This document shows, piece after piece, positions 56,404 to 64,000 of a DNA stretch of 64,000 nt; position 1 is the stretch's first letter, and every line of letters begins with the position of its first letter. This stretch comes from Haloprofundus halophilus (GTDB lineage: Archaea > Halobacteriota > Halobacteria > Halobacteriales > Haloferacaceae), in the NCBI RefSeq assembly GCF_003439925.1, contig NZ_QQRR01000001.1, forward strand, positions 1,178,001 to 1,242,000. Direction: 5' to 3'. The notes beneath the pieces were generated by a model. That model saw only the letters and a program-made list of their open reading frames with translations. It was not told the origin of the DNA and made no database searches. A program made the position numbers and the translations under genes.

Positions 56404-57096
56404 TTAGTACTCGGTCCCCCGCCGCGCCCGCTGCCCGGCGTCGATGGGGTGTTTCTCCTTGCCGACGCGCGTCACGAGGTCCGCGGCGTCGTAGACGTAC
56501 TCGGGTTCGGTGTGGCTCCCCGTCAGCACCAGTTCGAGGTTCTCGGGTTTCGCGTCGACGAGGTCGAGCACGTCCGCCTCGTCGAGGAGTCCCTGGTCGA
56601 CGGCGTACAGCACCTCGTCGAGGACGAGCAGGTGAACGCCGTCCTCGGGGGGGCCGTCGAGCGGGAGCGGCGAGTCGAGGTCGGCGTCGTTCGCGGCGGC
56701 GACGAGTTCCTGCGCGCGTTCGAGTCCGCCCCGCGCCTTCGCGCGGTGGTCGTCGTCGTCGCTGCCGTCTCTGAGGCCGTGCCAGCCGTAGTGGCCGGTG
56801 TTCTCGTAGCTGAAGCCGGGCATCGCCGCGACAGCGTTGTACTCGCCGCGGACGGCGTCGACGCTGTCCGCGCCGCCCTTCATGAACTGGAGCATGTGGA
56901 CGCGGAAGCCGTGACCCGCGGCGCGGAAGCCCATCCCCATCGCCGCCGTCGTCTTCCCCTTCCCGTCGCCCCACCACACCTGCACGAGGCCGAACTCCTC
57001 GGGGGCGCTCGGTTCGATGTCGCGGGCTTCGGGTGTCACGCCGCGGCCGGGGGTGTTCTTTCGCAGTTCGTCTTTCGAGGTGGTGTCGTCTGTCAT
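56404..57096 (-). CDS. cobA: Cob(I)yrinic acid a,c-diamide adenosyltransferase (CobA/BtuR)
   Basis: 230 residues. P-loop WWGDGKGKTTAAMG with the CobA-type GxGKGKTT, then GFRVHMLQFMKGG and LVLDEVLYAVDQGLL. It transfers the adenosyl group to cobalt during adenosylcobalamin synthesis. The N-terminal 35 residues are a charged extension. It lies 10 bases after the glycosidase gene on the same strand and may be co-transcribed, although the functions do not obviously connect. Confidence 0.92.
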   Translation of the reverse strand: MTDDTTSKDELRKNTPGRGVTPEARDIEPSAPEEFGLVQVWWGDGKGKTTAAMGMGFRAAGHGFRVHMLQFMKGGADSVDAVRGEYNAVAAMPGFSYENTGHYGWHGLRDGSDDDDHRAKARGGLERAQELVAAANDADLDSPLPLDGPPEDGVHLLVLDEVLYAVDQGLLDEADVLDLVDAKPENLELVLTGSHTEPEYVYDAADLVTRVGKEKHPIDAGQRARRGTEY

Positions 57097-57106
57097 CGAT
57101 AATCGG

Positions 57107-58381
57107 TCATCGGTCGCCGGTCAGTTCGAGATAGAGCGCCGCGCTCCACGAGAAGCGGTCGCTTCCGCGCCCCGCGCCCGTCTCGGGGTTGAAGTACTCG
57201 CGGAACCCCTCGCGCTCGACGAGGCGGCGGCTGTCTCGGTCGATTCGGTCGGCGAAGTCGGTCGCGCCGTAGCGACGCAGGCCGTCGGCGACGAGCCAGT
57301 TCGTGTTTATCCAGACCGGGCCGCGCCAGTAGCGGTCGGGGTCGAACGCCTCGCCGACGTAGGAGGGGACGGCGAACTCGTGGGCGAAAAAGTCGTCGCG
57401 GAGCGTCCGACGGAGCCGTTCGAACTGCTCGTTCGTCGGAATCTCGCCGAACAGCGCGGCGAGTCCCGCGACGGAGTTCGCTTCGAGCTTCCGGTCGCCG
57501 ACGCGGTCGTAGGAGATGAACGTCTCCGACCCCTCGTCCCAGAGTCGGTCCCGAATCGCCTCGCGGGACCGGTCGGCCTGCTCGCGCCACGTCGTCGCCG
57601 CCGTGTCGTCGCCGCGGGCGGCCGACAGCGCCGCGAGGTCGTCGCAGGCGCGGACGAAGATGGCGTTCGTCAGCGCGTCTTCGACGAGGAACGGACACGA
57701 CTCGCGGAGGGAGCGTTCGTCCCAGTCGGCGGCGCGGGCCGAGCGCACGAGCGAGACGTAGCGGTCGTAGTCCCAGTCGCTCGGTCGCTGGTCGGCTAAC
57801 TCGTCGGACTTGCGGTCCTCGCGCTCGTACTCGACTTCGCCGGGGTCGAACGCCGCCAGCGGTTCGGTCCACGCGGGCGAGTCGTCCATCCCCGTCTCCC
57901 ACGGGTGGCGGACGTAAACCACCTTTCGGTCGAACGACCGCTCGCGGACCCACCACTCCAGGTGGCGTTCCAGCGCCGGATAGACGGAGTCGAGAAAGTC
58001 GTCGTCGCCGGTCGCCTCGTAGACGCGCCGGGCCGCGGGGACGACCATCGGCGGTTGGGTGATGCCGCTGGTGGCGACCCCGTCGACGTCGACGCCCCAC
58101 TCTTCTGGCCCGGGGAAGTAGCCCTCGGCGTCGGTGTGGAAGACGATGTGCGGGAGCAGGCCGTTCTCCCACGTCGCCGCGCAGAGCGACTTTAGCTCCT
58201 CTTTCGCCGCCTCCGGTTCGACGCCCGCGAGGCCGAGCGCGATGAAGGCGGAGTCCCAGTTCCACTGGAAGGGGTAGAGCGTCGCCGACGGGATGGTGTA
58301 GCCCTCGGCGCGGTTCGACCGGAGCACGTCGAGTGCCTCGGTTCGGCGCGTTGCCGTGTCGGTCGTGCGGTCGTCTCTCAT
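57107..58381 (-). CDS. MGH1-like (GH63/GH37-related) glycoside hydrolase
   Basis: 424 residues from the ATG at 58381; an in-frame ATG 21 codons upstream (58444) is less likely because conservation begins at RRTEALDVLRSNRAEGY. The (alpha/alpha)6 barrel is indicated by FQWNWDSAFIALGLA, GLLPHIVFH, ATSGITQPPMVVPA, DCPFLVEDALTNAIFVR-type segments and PVWINTNWLVADGLRRYG near the end. The family includes alpha-glucosidase/trehalase/mannosylglycerate hydrolase-like enzymes, and the substrate here is unknown. No signal, so cytoplasmic. Perhaps degrades a compatible solute or storage glycan. Confidence 0.85.
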   Translation of the reverse strand: MRDDRTTDTATRRTEALDVLRSNRAEGYTIPSATLYPFQWNWDSAFIALGLAGVEPEAAKEELKSLCAATWENGLLPHIVFHTDAEGYFPGPEEWGVDVDGVATSGITQPPMVVPAARRVYEATGDDDFLDSVYPALERHLEWWVRERSFDRKVVYVRHPWETGMDDSPAWTEPLAAFDPGEVEYEREDRKSDELADQRPSDWDYDRYVSLVRSARAADWDERSLRESCPFLVEDALTNAIFVRACDDLAALSAARGDDTAATTWREQADRSREAIRDRLWDEGSETFISYDRVGDRKLEANSVAGLAALFGEIPTNEQFERLRRTLRDDFFAHEFAVPSYVGEAFDPDRYWRGPVWINTNWLVADGLRRYGATDFADRIDRDSRRLVEREGFREYFNPETGAGRGSDRFSWSAALYLELTGDR

Positions 58382-58483
58382 GAGTGCGTAGTGCACACCG
58401 TCCCGCGAGTAGCTATCGGTTCCGACGACCACGTTCGACCTCATCAGGGGAAAGTCAAGTACCCATTTGACAGTACAGAAGAG

Positions 58484-58489
58484 GTTTAT
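58484..58489 (+). promoter_or_regulatory. TATA box for the Tat lipoprotein at 58512
   Basis: TTTATC within GAGGTTTATCACC lies 23-28 bases before the ATG at 58512, fitting a leaderless mRNA and supporting that start over the upstream in-frame GTG/TTG. Confidence 0.45.
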
Positions 58490-58511
58490 CACCTCCCCAA
58501 GACGGTCGGGC

Positions 58512-60068
58512 ATGGACCTCCACCGACGCCGCCTACTCGGACTCTCCGCCGCCGGATTAGCTGGGTTAGCCGGCTGTGCGACGTTCGCCGCCGAATCCGC
58601 CGACCCTGCTGACCCCGCCGACCGAGCGACCTCGACGCCGCAGGACGGAGACGAAACGCCGACCGACGACGAGGAACGACCCGCGTACGCCGAAGGTATC
58701 CCGGATCTCGACTGGACGGACATCGTCGACCTCGAAACCGCGCCGCTGACGCTCGCACTCTCGTCGACGAGTTACAGCACCCACGACGAAGCACAGGTCT
58801 TCCTCTGGTTCGAGGAGACGGCGACCGAGGAACATCCCGCGAAGATTCGCGCGCGACTCGTGAACCAGAACGACTTCCCCAACACCTTCAGACTGCCAGA
58901 GACGCCACCGTTCGGGCAGGTGAATCGGTTCAGCGACGAACCACGAAAGCCGGGCGAAGAGTACGCCGGCCACGAGGGCAGGAATCGAGTCGAACTCGTC
59001 CTCGCTCCGACCGAGAACCACGAACTCGTGGAGACCGCCACGAAGTACGAACTCGCCGACGACGGTACGTGGCGACTCGCGTCGGACTCGCCCAGAATCG
59101 AGTTTCCGAAGACGGTTCAACTCGAACCCGGCGAGTACGTCAACGGCGAGTACGTCCTCGTTGGGCGACCGCAGGGCGTCGAGTACGGCCGCCCGACCGG
59201 CACGTACAAGTTCCGGTCGCTCGACGACGGCTTCGAGATTACCGCGTGGGAGACCGACTCGCCGGGCCCAAACGAAGAATCCCGCTTCGCCGGAACGGAC
59301 CTCCCGCCGCTCTCCGAGGAGTCGGAAGTCGCGTGGTACCACGATGCAGACGAGTCGACTCCCTCGTACGTACTGCCCGAACGCGAAGAGACCGACCTGC
59401 CCACAGCGGTTCGGTTTACGTTCGTCAACCACGACCGCGAGTCGACATCTTGCGGGCACTGGAACCTGTACAAGCTGGTCGATGACGAGTGGTTTCACAT
59501 TGGACCACGAGCACACTTCACAATCTGTCACAGTCTTCGGGCCGGCGGCACGGTCACGTGGACGCTCCAGGCGTTCCACGGAGAATCAATTCCGCCCCAC
59601 GAGAGCCGAAGTCTGAGTATCGGCCACATCGGCGGCGGGACGTACGCTGCGGTCGCGGGCTACGGTCACGCGACGCCAGAGAGCGGTGCACTACTCGAAA
59701 TCGATGCGCCGAACGTGGAGATTACGCCGACCGACGACGTGGAACGCGAACGCGACGGTGAGACGATGACACTGACTGCCCCCGAGTACGGCGCGGCCCA
59801 CGAACACACGGTGGACGCGACGCTCACCGTCACCGAGACGGAGAAGGAACCCGACCGGACGCTCGTCGCCGAGCAAGTGATGCAGGAGCCGTATGGCCCA
59901 CTTCGCAATGTCGTCGCGGAGTTCGAGCGCGGAGACAACGTCGAACGCGTCGTGATGCGGACCGACGGTTACGGGGTCAAGGACATCCTCGGGCCCGAGG
60001 AATCGCGTCAGCGTATCCGAGTCCGCGGAACGACGTACGAACTAGTGGCGGAGCGAGACGAGGAGTAA
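58512..60068 (+). CDS. Tat lipoprotein of unknown function
   Basis: 518 residues. Tat signal HRRRLLGLS with lipobox LAGC (C22), followed by an acidic, low-complexity linker (about 25-60). The rest is a series of beta-sandwich-like segments with repeated strands (LTLALSSTSYSTHDEAQVF, TAVRFTFVNHDRESTSCGHWNLYKL, WTLQAFHG). Cysteines occur in STSCGHW and FTICHSL and may pair. No enzyme motif is recognised. It sits between the glycosidase and cbiA, without obvious link to either. Confidence 0.75.
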   Translation: MDLHRRRLLGLSAAGLAGLAGCATFAAESADPADPADRATSTPQDGDETPTDDEERPAYAEGIPDLDWTDIVDLETAPLTLALSSTSYSTHDEAQVFLWFEETATEEHPAKIRARLVNQNDFPNTFRLPETPPFGQVNRFSDEPRKPGEEYAGHEGRNRVELVLAPTENHELVETATKYELADDGTWRLASDSPRIEFPKTVQLEPGEYVNGEYVLVGRPQGVEYGRPTGTYKFRSLDDGFEITAWETDSPGPNEESRFAGTDLPPLSEESEVAWYHDADESTPSYVLPEREETDLPTAVRFTFVNHDRESTSCGHWNLYKLVDDEWFHIGPRAHFTICHSLRAGGTVTWTLQAFHGESIPPHESRSLSIGHIGGGTYAAVAGYGHATPESGALLEIDAPNVEITPTDDVERERDGETMTLTAPEYGAAHEHTVDATLTVTETEKEPDRTLVAEQVMQEPYGPLRNVVAEFERGDNVERVVMRTDGYGVKDILGPEESRQRIRVRGTTYELVAERDEE

Positions 60069-60089
60069 AAACGGCAGAGACGGCGTCAA

Positions 60090-61451
60090 TCACCGGACGC
60101 TTCGCCGCTGCCGAGTCGCCGCCACCTCGTCGACGAACCGGTCGAACGCCCCGCTCTCGGGGTGGACGTGCGCGTAGGTGCCGAGCGTTCGATACTCCGT
60201 CAGGCCGTCGTGGTCGCCGTCGATTCCCTTCCCGCGAACCACGTCGAACGCGTACCGGGCGTCGGTCGCCGGGTCGGCCTCCGAGTAGTGGAACTCGTGA
60301 GCGCGGAGCGTCCGCCCCTCGGGGCAGGTGAGCGCCTCTTCCTTCCCTCGGAGTTCGACGTGGTCGAGCGCCTGATACCGGTCGCGCATCGTCACGTCGG
60401 CGGGCAGAATACCGGCCATCTCGTGCGTCTCGCCGTCGACGGTCGTCAGCGACTCCGAGAGGGCCATCAGCCCGCCGCACTCGCCGAGCACCGGCAGTCC
60501 GTCGGCGGCCCGGTCGGCGAGCGTCGACAGCGCGGGGCCCGCCGAGAGGTCAGCGGCGTGCAGTTCCGGATAGCCGCCGGGGAGGTAGACGCCGTCGCAG
60601 TCGGGGAGGTCGTCGCCCGCGGCTGGTGCAAACGTCACGACCTCGGCGCGCTCGCGGAGTCGCTCGCGCGTCGCCGCGTAGACGAACCGGAAGGCGTCGT
60701 CGCGGGCGACGGCGATTGTGGGGCGGTTGTCGGCGTGAGCGGCGTCGTCGGCGCGAGTGGACGCGTCGTCCTCGGCCTCGACTGACGCGAACCACTCCGG
60801 TTCTCGCGCCGCGTCGACGAGCGCCTCGACGCGGATACCCTCGGCCGCCGCGTCGAGCGCCTCGGCCGACAGCGGCGACTCGTCGCCCATCTCCAGCCCG
60901 AGGTGACGTTCGGGGATTTCGAGGCCCTCGCGCGGCGGAATCCGGCCGAAGTAGGTGAGGTCGTCCGGGAGCGCCTCGCGGATGCCCGCCTCGTGTCGTC
61001 CTTCGTGCGCGCGCGAGGCGAGGACGCCCGCGACGTCGGTATCGAACCCGGCGCGCGCGGCGTACTCGCGGAAGCCGAGCGCCGTCGCGGCGACGCTCTC
61101 CATGCCGGCGCTGGCGTCGACGACGAGGACGACCGGCAGGTCCAGCGTCTCGGCGACGCGGGCGGTGCTGGTGTCGCCGTCGTAGAGGCCCATCATCCCC
61201 TCGACGACGCAGATGTCTCCACTGCCGCGGGCGTAGTTGCGGCGCATCCCAGACTCGCCTTCGAGCCACGGGTCGAGCGTCCGCGAGGCGCGCCACGTCG
61301 CCGCCTCGTGGTGACTCGGGTCGATGAAGTCCGGCCCGGCCTTCGCCGGTTGGACGACCCGTCCGGTCCGCTGCAGCGCCCGACAGACGGCGAGTGTCGC
61401 GACGGTCTTTCCGACGCCGGAAGCGACTCCGGCGATGACGACTCCGTTCAT
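60090..61451 (-). CDS. cbiA: Cobyrinate a,c-diamide synthase (CbiA/CobB)
   Basis: 453 residues. N-terminal P-loop VIAGVASGVGKTVAT, AKAGPDFIDPSHH, and EGMMGLYDG characteristic of CbiA. A C-terminal type 1 glutamine-amidotransferase-like domain has the nucleophilic cysteine in VLGECGGLMAL and YLPGGYPELHA. It amidates the a and c carboxylates of cobyrinate, with glutamine as donor. Possible TATA-like GTTTTACT near 61476-61483 upstream. Confidence 0.93.
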   Translation of the reverse strand: MNGVVIAGVASGVGKTVATLAVCRALQRTGRVVQPAKAGPDFIDPSHHEAATWRASRTLDPWLEGESGMRRNYARGSGDICVVEGMMGLYDGDTSTARVAETLDLPVVLVVDASAGMESVAATALGFREYAARAGFDTDVAGVLASRAHEGRHEAGIREALPDDLTYFGRIPPREGLEIPERHLGLEMGDESPLSAEALDAAAEGIRVEALVDAAREPEWFASVEAEDDASTRADDAAHADNRPTIAVARDDAFRFVYAATRERLRERAEVVTFAPAAGDDLPDCDGVYLPGGYPELHAADLSAGPALSTLADRAADGLPVLGECGGLMALSESLTTVDGETHEMAGILPADVTMRDRYQALDHVELRGKEEALTCPEGRTLRAHEFHYSEADPATDARYAFDVVRGKGIDGDHDGLTEYRTLGTYAHVHPESGAFDRFVDEVAATRQRRSVR

Positions 61452-61879
61452 ATTCTACTCTAGTGGTTTTACTGCAACTGTATTTGAGTTGTTCGGTGGA
61501 GTACCGTTCAGGGGAGTCTGTTCGGTGGAGTACTGCTCGCGTGAGGGTTCTTCGGAGGGGCGGTTTAGGGAAGAGTCGACGGCGACTGTCGGGCGCACCG
61601 AGATGCCTCACCCTCCCCAGCCGACTCCTTCGCTCGCGCTCCGCGCTCGCTCAGTCGCCCCTCGCGCATTTCTCGGGCGGACGGAACCGCCCTCCGGCGC
61701 GCGCCCGAGCGCCGGTTTGTCGGCGCGACCACTCGCGTGGGGGGAGCCGGACGCGTCTGTGTACCCGACGAGGTCGGGGGAGGTCCGAGGCGGGCGTGGC
61801 GGTGCGGGCTCTCGATGTGCTCGGAAGCTGTGTCCGACTCGGTGAACGTACTCTCGAACTCGGTTCAGTCCCGAATGTT
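61452..61879. other. Gene-free region with direct repeat
   Basis: 428 bases between the divergent cbiA and dehydrogenase genes. A 14-base direct repeat GTTCGGTGGAGTAC occurs at 61491-61504 and 61520-61533. The remaining stretch has a high GC content but no frame with convincing coding character. Confidence 0.5.
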
Positions 61880-62668
61880 ATGTCGGTTCCCCGTGAACTC
61901 GGTGTCGTGCAATTGAACGGACAGACGGCACTCGTCACCGGCGCGGCATCGGGAATCGGCAGAGCCACCGCTTCGAGACTCGCGGAGGCGGGCGCGCACG
62001 TCGTCGTCACCGACGTCGACAGCCGCGGCGGCGAGGAGACGGTCGACCGAATCGAGAGCGACGGCGGGAGTGCGGCGTTTCACGAACTCGACGTGCGCGA
62101 CCGCGAAGCGTTCGTCTCCGTGGTCGAAGCCGTCGACGAGGAGTCCGGTCTCGACGTGCTCGTCAACAACGCCGGCGTCGGTCACGTCCCGAAACCGGTC
62201 GAAGACCTCACCGAAGCCGAGCGCGAGTTCGTCTTCGACGTGAACGTCACCGGCGTCTGGAACGGTTGTGCCGCCGCCTTGCCGACGATGAAGGCCCGCG
62301 AGTCGGGCGCTATCGTCAACGTCGCGTCGCTCGCGGGCGTCATCGGGTCGCCGCACCTCGGCGCGTACTCGCTGTCGAAAGGCGCGGTCGTCAACTTCAC
62401 TCGCACCGTCGCCGTCGAGGCAGGTCCCCACGGCGTCCGCGCGAACGCCGTCTGTCCGGGATTCGTCGAAGGCGGCCTCGGCGAGCAGTATTTCGACTCC
62501 TTCGACGACCCCGAAGCGGCGCGCGAACGCTCCCGGCGGGGCTACGCGCTCCGCCGCCTCGGCGAACTCGACGAAGTCGCCGACGCCATCGCCTTCCTCG
62601 CCAGCGACCAAGCCTCCTTCGTCACCGGCGAGTCGCTGATGGTCGACGGCGGCTTCTCGATTCAGTGA
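61880..62668 (+). CDS. Short-chain dehydrogenase/reductase (SDR)
   Basis: 262 residues from the ATG at 61880; a longer open frame back to 61463 is not conserved. NAD(P)-binding TGAASGIG, DVDSRGG, NNAG, and catalytic S-Y-K (VASLAGVIGS and AYSLSKGA) are all present, ending with the family's D-G-G-F-S motif. DVDS after strand 2 suggests NAD preference. The substrate is unknown; 3-oxoacyl-ACP reductase-like or sugar/alcohol dehydrogenases share these features. Confidence 0.9.
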   Translation: MSVPRELGVVQLNGQTALVTGAASGIGRATASRLAEAGAHVVVTDVDSRGGEETVDRIESDGGSAAFHELDVRDREAFVSVVEAVDEESGLDVLVNNAGVGHVPKPVEDLTEAEREFVFDVNVTGVWNGCAAALPTMKARESGAIVNVASLAGVIGSPHLGAYSLSKGAVVNFTRTVAVEAGPHGVRANAVCPGFVEGGLGEQYFDSFDDPEAARERSRRGYALRRLGELDEVADAIAFLASDQASFVTGESLMVDGGFSIQ

Positions 62669-62714
62669 CCGCGTCACTCGACGGCCGCCTCCGGTTCGAG
62701 AGCTCCAGACTCGC

Positions 62715-62885
62715 TCACGCCTCCGTCGCGTCGTCCTCCAGCGACTTCCAGAAGAACGTCGCGGCGACGACGGCCGAGAAGCCCCACACGAGCGTCTGCG
62801 CGGGTTTTCCCTCGATGACGAACAGTCCCGCGACGACGAGCGCGAGGAAGAACCAGACGACGTGGAGGAGACGCGTGACGTTCAT
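62715..62885 (-). CDS. Small two-helix membrane protein
   Basis: 56 residues from the ATG at 62885, an internal start that begins at conserved-looking MNVTRLLHVVWFF. Two membrane helices (about 5-22 and 28-46) and an acidic C-terminal tail (EDDATEA). No family recognised; similar small membrane proteins are frequent in haloarchaea. It is downstream of and on the opposite strand from the SDR gene. Confidence 0.6.
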   Translation of the reverse strand: MNVTRLLHVVWFFLALVVAGLFVIEGKPAQTLVWGFSAVVAATFFWKSLEDDATEA

Positions 62886-62966
62886 GGCGGTAGTCCGTGC
62901 TGAGTCGCCGCCGGTCAAATCCGTTTCGCTGAGCGGTGACGACTCGGTGGACGTCCCGACCCGCGC

Positions 62967-63704
62967 TCACTCGATTTTCGAGACGCTCGCCCGTTCGTCG
63001 GTGACGACGCCGTAGGGTGCGTCGTCGACGCTCGTCGGCATCTCCTCGTCGGCGTAGCGCGACTGCAGCGACGCGACGACGGCGTCGCGCACGCAGGCCC
63101 GCGTCGCCGCGCCGACGTCGGTCGAACTGCCCGAGAACCGCGACGGGTCGCCCGACAGGTCGCAACCGACGACGACGGCGTCGCTGGTCGTACCCGGGAC
63201 ACCCGCCACCGCGAGCAGCGTCGCCGCCTTCGCCTCCGCGACGACCGTCAGGAGGTTGGTCAGCGCACCGGGTTCGAGCGCGCGCCTCGTCCCGACGAGG
63301 AGGTTCACCGTGCCGGGACGGGGCGGCGAGTCGGCGTCTGCGTCTCGGCCTGTCGTCGCATGAGTCGTCGCGGGAGTCGTCGCTTCCACCGGCAACGCCG
63401 CCGGATTCGACACGCCCGCAGTCGCCACGACGTCGACCGAACCGAGTCGGGCTCGCCGCGCGTGGCGCATCTCGACGCCCGTGAGAAGCGTCGGTCCGGG
63501 GTCGTCGAAGCCGACCGCATCGCGTCGCTCGCGGGCGAACGCCGCGAGGTCGGTCCGCGAGAAACCGTCGGGGACGGTGACGTTGTACGCGGCGGTGGCG
63601 CGCGACTCGCCGCCGTCGAAGCCCGACGAGAGCCAGCGCGCGTTCGGACGCGAGAAGCGGAGCACGCCGTCTCTGACCGTCGCCTCGAAACGGGGGTCAG
63701 ACAT
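62967..63704 (-). CDS. cbiZ: Adenosylcobinamide amidohydrolase (CbiZ)
   Basis: 245 residues. It hydrolyses adenosylcobinamide to adenosylcobyrate in archaeal cobinamide salvage. Recognisable CbiZ segments are AYNVTVPDGF, LLTGVEMRHARR, VVATAGVSNPAAL, GTVNLLVGTRRALEPGALTNL and ATLLAVAGVPGTTSDAVVVG. It overlaps the cobD gene upstream by eight bases, so the pair is an operon. Cytoplasmic. Confidence 0.92.
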   Translation of the reverse strand: MSDPRFEATVRDGVLRFSRPNARWLSSGFDGGESRATAAYNVTVPDGFSRTDLAAFARERRDAVGFDDPGPTLLTGVEMRHARRARLGSVDVVATAGVSNPAALPVEATTPATTHATTGRDADADSPPRPGTVNLLVGTRRALEPGALTNLLTVVAEAKAATLLAVAGVPGTTSDAVVVGCDLSGDPSRFSGSSTDVGAATRACVRDAVVASLQSRYADEEMPTSVDDAPYGVVTDERASVSKIE

Positions 63705-64000
63705 CCGCCAGCGCGTCGAGCAGTCGGTCGTTCTCGCGTTCGCGCTTGACCGCGACGCGGACGTGCGAGTCGAGGCCGCGGAACGTCGTCGCGTCGCGGA
63801 CGGCGATGCCCTCTGCGCGCGCGGCGTCGACGACGTCCGACACCTCGCGCCGCCCGACGTCGAAGAGGAGATACGGCGCGTCGGAGGGGTAGACGTCGAA
63901 CTGCCGAGAGAGCGCCGCGCGCATCCGTTCGCGCTCGCGCTCGACCCGTTCTCTCGTCTGCTCGACGAACTCGGTCTGTTCGAGGCAGTGCGCGCCGACT
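63697..64000 (-). CDS. cobD: CobD-like aminotransferase-fold decarboxylase, C-terminal part
   Basis: The C-terminal 100 residues of a PLP-dependent class I/II aminotransferase-fold protein, cut by the window end. Visible are FDVYPSDAPYLLFDVGRREV and the C-terminal RDATTFRGLDSHVRVAVKRERENDRLL, the domain that orders the active site and binds the substrate phosphate (RVAVK). CobD makes (R)-1-aminopropan-2-ol phosphate from threonine phosphate in cobalamin synthesis. A histidinol-phosphate aminotransferase is the main alternative; adjacency to cbiZ favours CobD. Confidence 0.8.
   Translation of the reverse strand, partial: VGAHCLEQTEFVEQTRERVERERERMRAALSRQFDVYPSDAPYLLFDVGRREVSDVVDAARAEGIAVRDATTFRGLDSHVRVAVKRERENDRLLDALADV

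Overview
The window comes from a halophilic archaeon (class Halobacteria). The DNA is GC-rich, apart from AT-rich stretches between some genes. The proteins are strongly acidic, several exported proteins carry twin-arginine (Tat) signals with or without a lipobox, and TATA-like boxes about 27 bases upstream of start codons suggest leaderless transcripts. The gene set is typical of haloarchaea (AglF/AglM-like sugar-nucleotide enzymes, DUF1616 proteins, archaeal cobalamin genes). The genus cannot be fixed from this sequence alone.

Region 1 (1-2.6 kb) is a scarred left edge. It holds the 3' part of an IS200/IS605-family tnpB with its right-end hairpin, directly followed by the tail of a gene the element interrupted. 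Next is a degenerate copy of the promoter and N-terminal domain of a glycosyltransferase found intact at 17.4 kb, then an orphan DUF1616-like C-terminal domain protein.

Region 2 (2.6-46 kb) is a large surface-polysaccharide / glycosylation island. It contains a tightly overlapping operon (NodB-type deacetylase, FemAB-like acyltransferase, GT4, GH16 lipoprotein), a second GH16 enzyme, an FkbM methyltransferase, an ATP-grasp ligase, two Wzx-type flippases, seven recognisable glycosyltransferases and two large multi-membrane proteins. It also has two more FemAB/GNAT-like transferases, a kinase-like protein with a methyltransferase, a polysaccharide-lyase-like protein, a beta-helix lipoprotein, a GINT1-like sugar transferase, and divergent aglF-like and aglM genes that would supply UDP-glucose and UDP-glucuronate. 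The island ends with Tat-exported repeat proteins: an H-type-lectin-like triple repeat and two tandem paralogs that share a beta-rich repeat with the second GH16. The simplest reading is synthesis, lipid-linked flipping, amino-acid or acyl decoration, trimming and surface retention of an acidic polysaccharide, perhaps with N-glycan functions. The polymer itself cannot be deduced.

Region 3 (46-64 kb) looks like ordinary chromosome. It has an HpcH/HpaI aldolase, a MinD/ParA-like ATPase coupled to an unknown protein, and a two-gene formate-dehydrogenase-like module whose NuoF-like partner has eroded NADH/FMN motifs. Adenosylcobalamin genes (cbiP, cobA, cbiA, cbiZ, cobD) are interspersed with a winged-helix-type protein, an MGH1-like glycosidase, a Tat lipoprotein and a short-chain dehydrogenase. 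No tRNA, rRNA or CRISPR array was seen.
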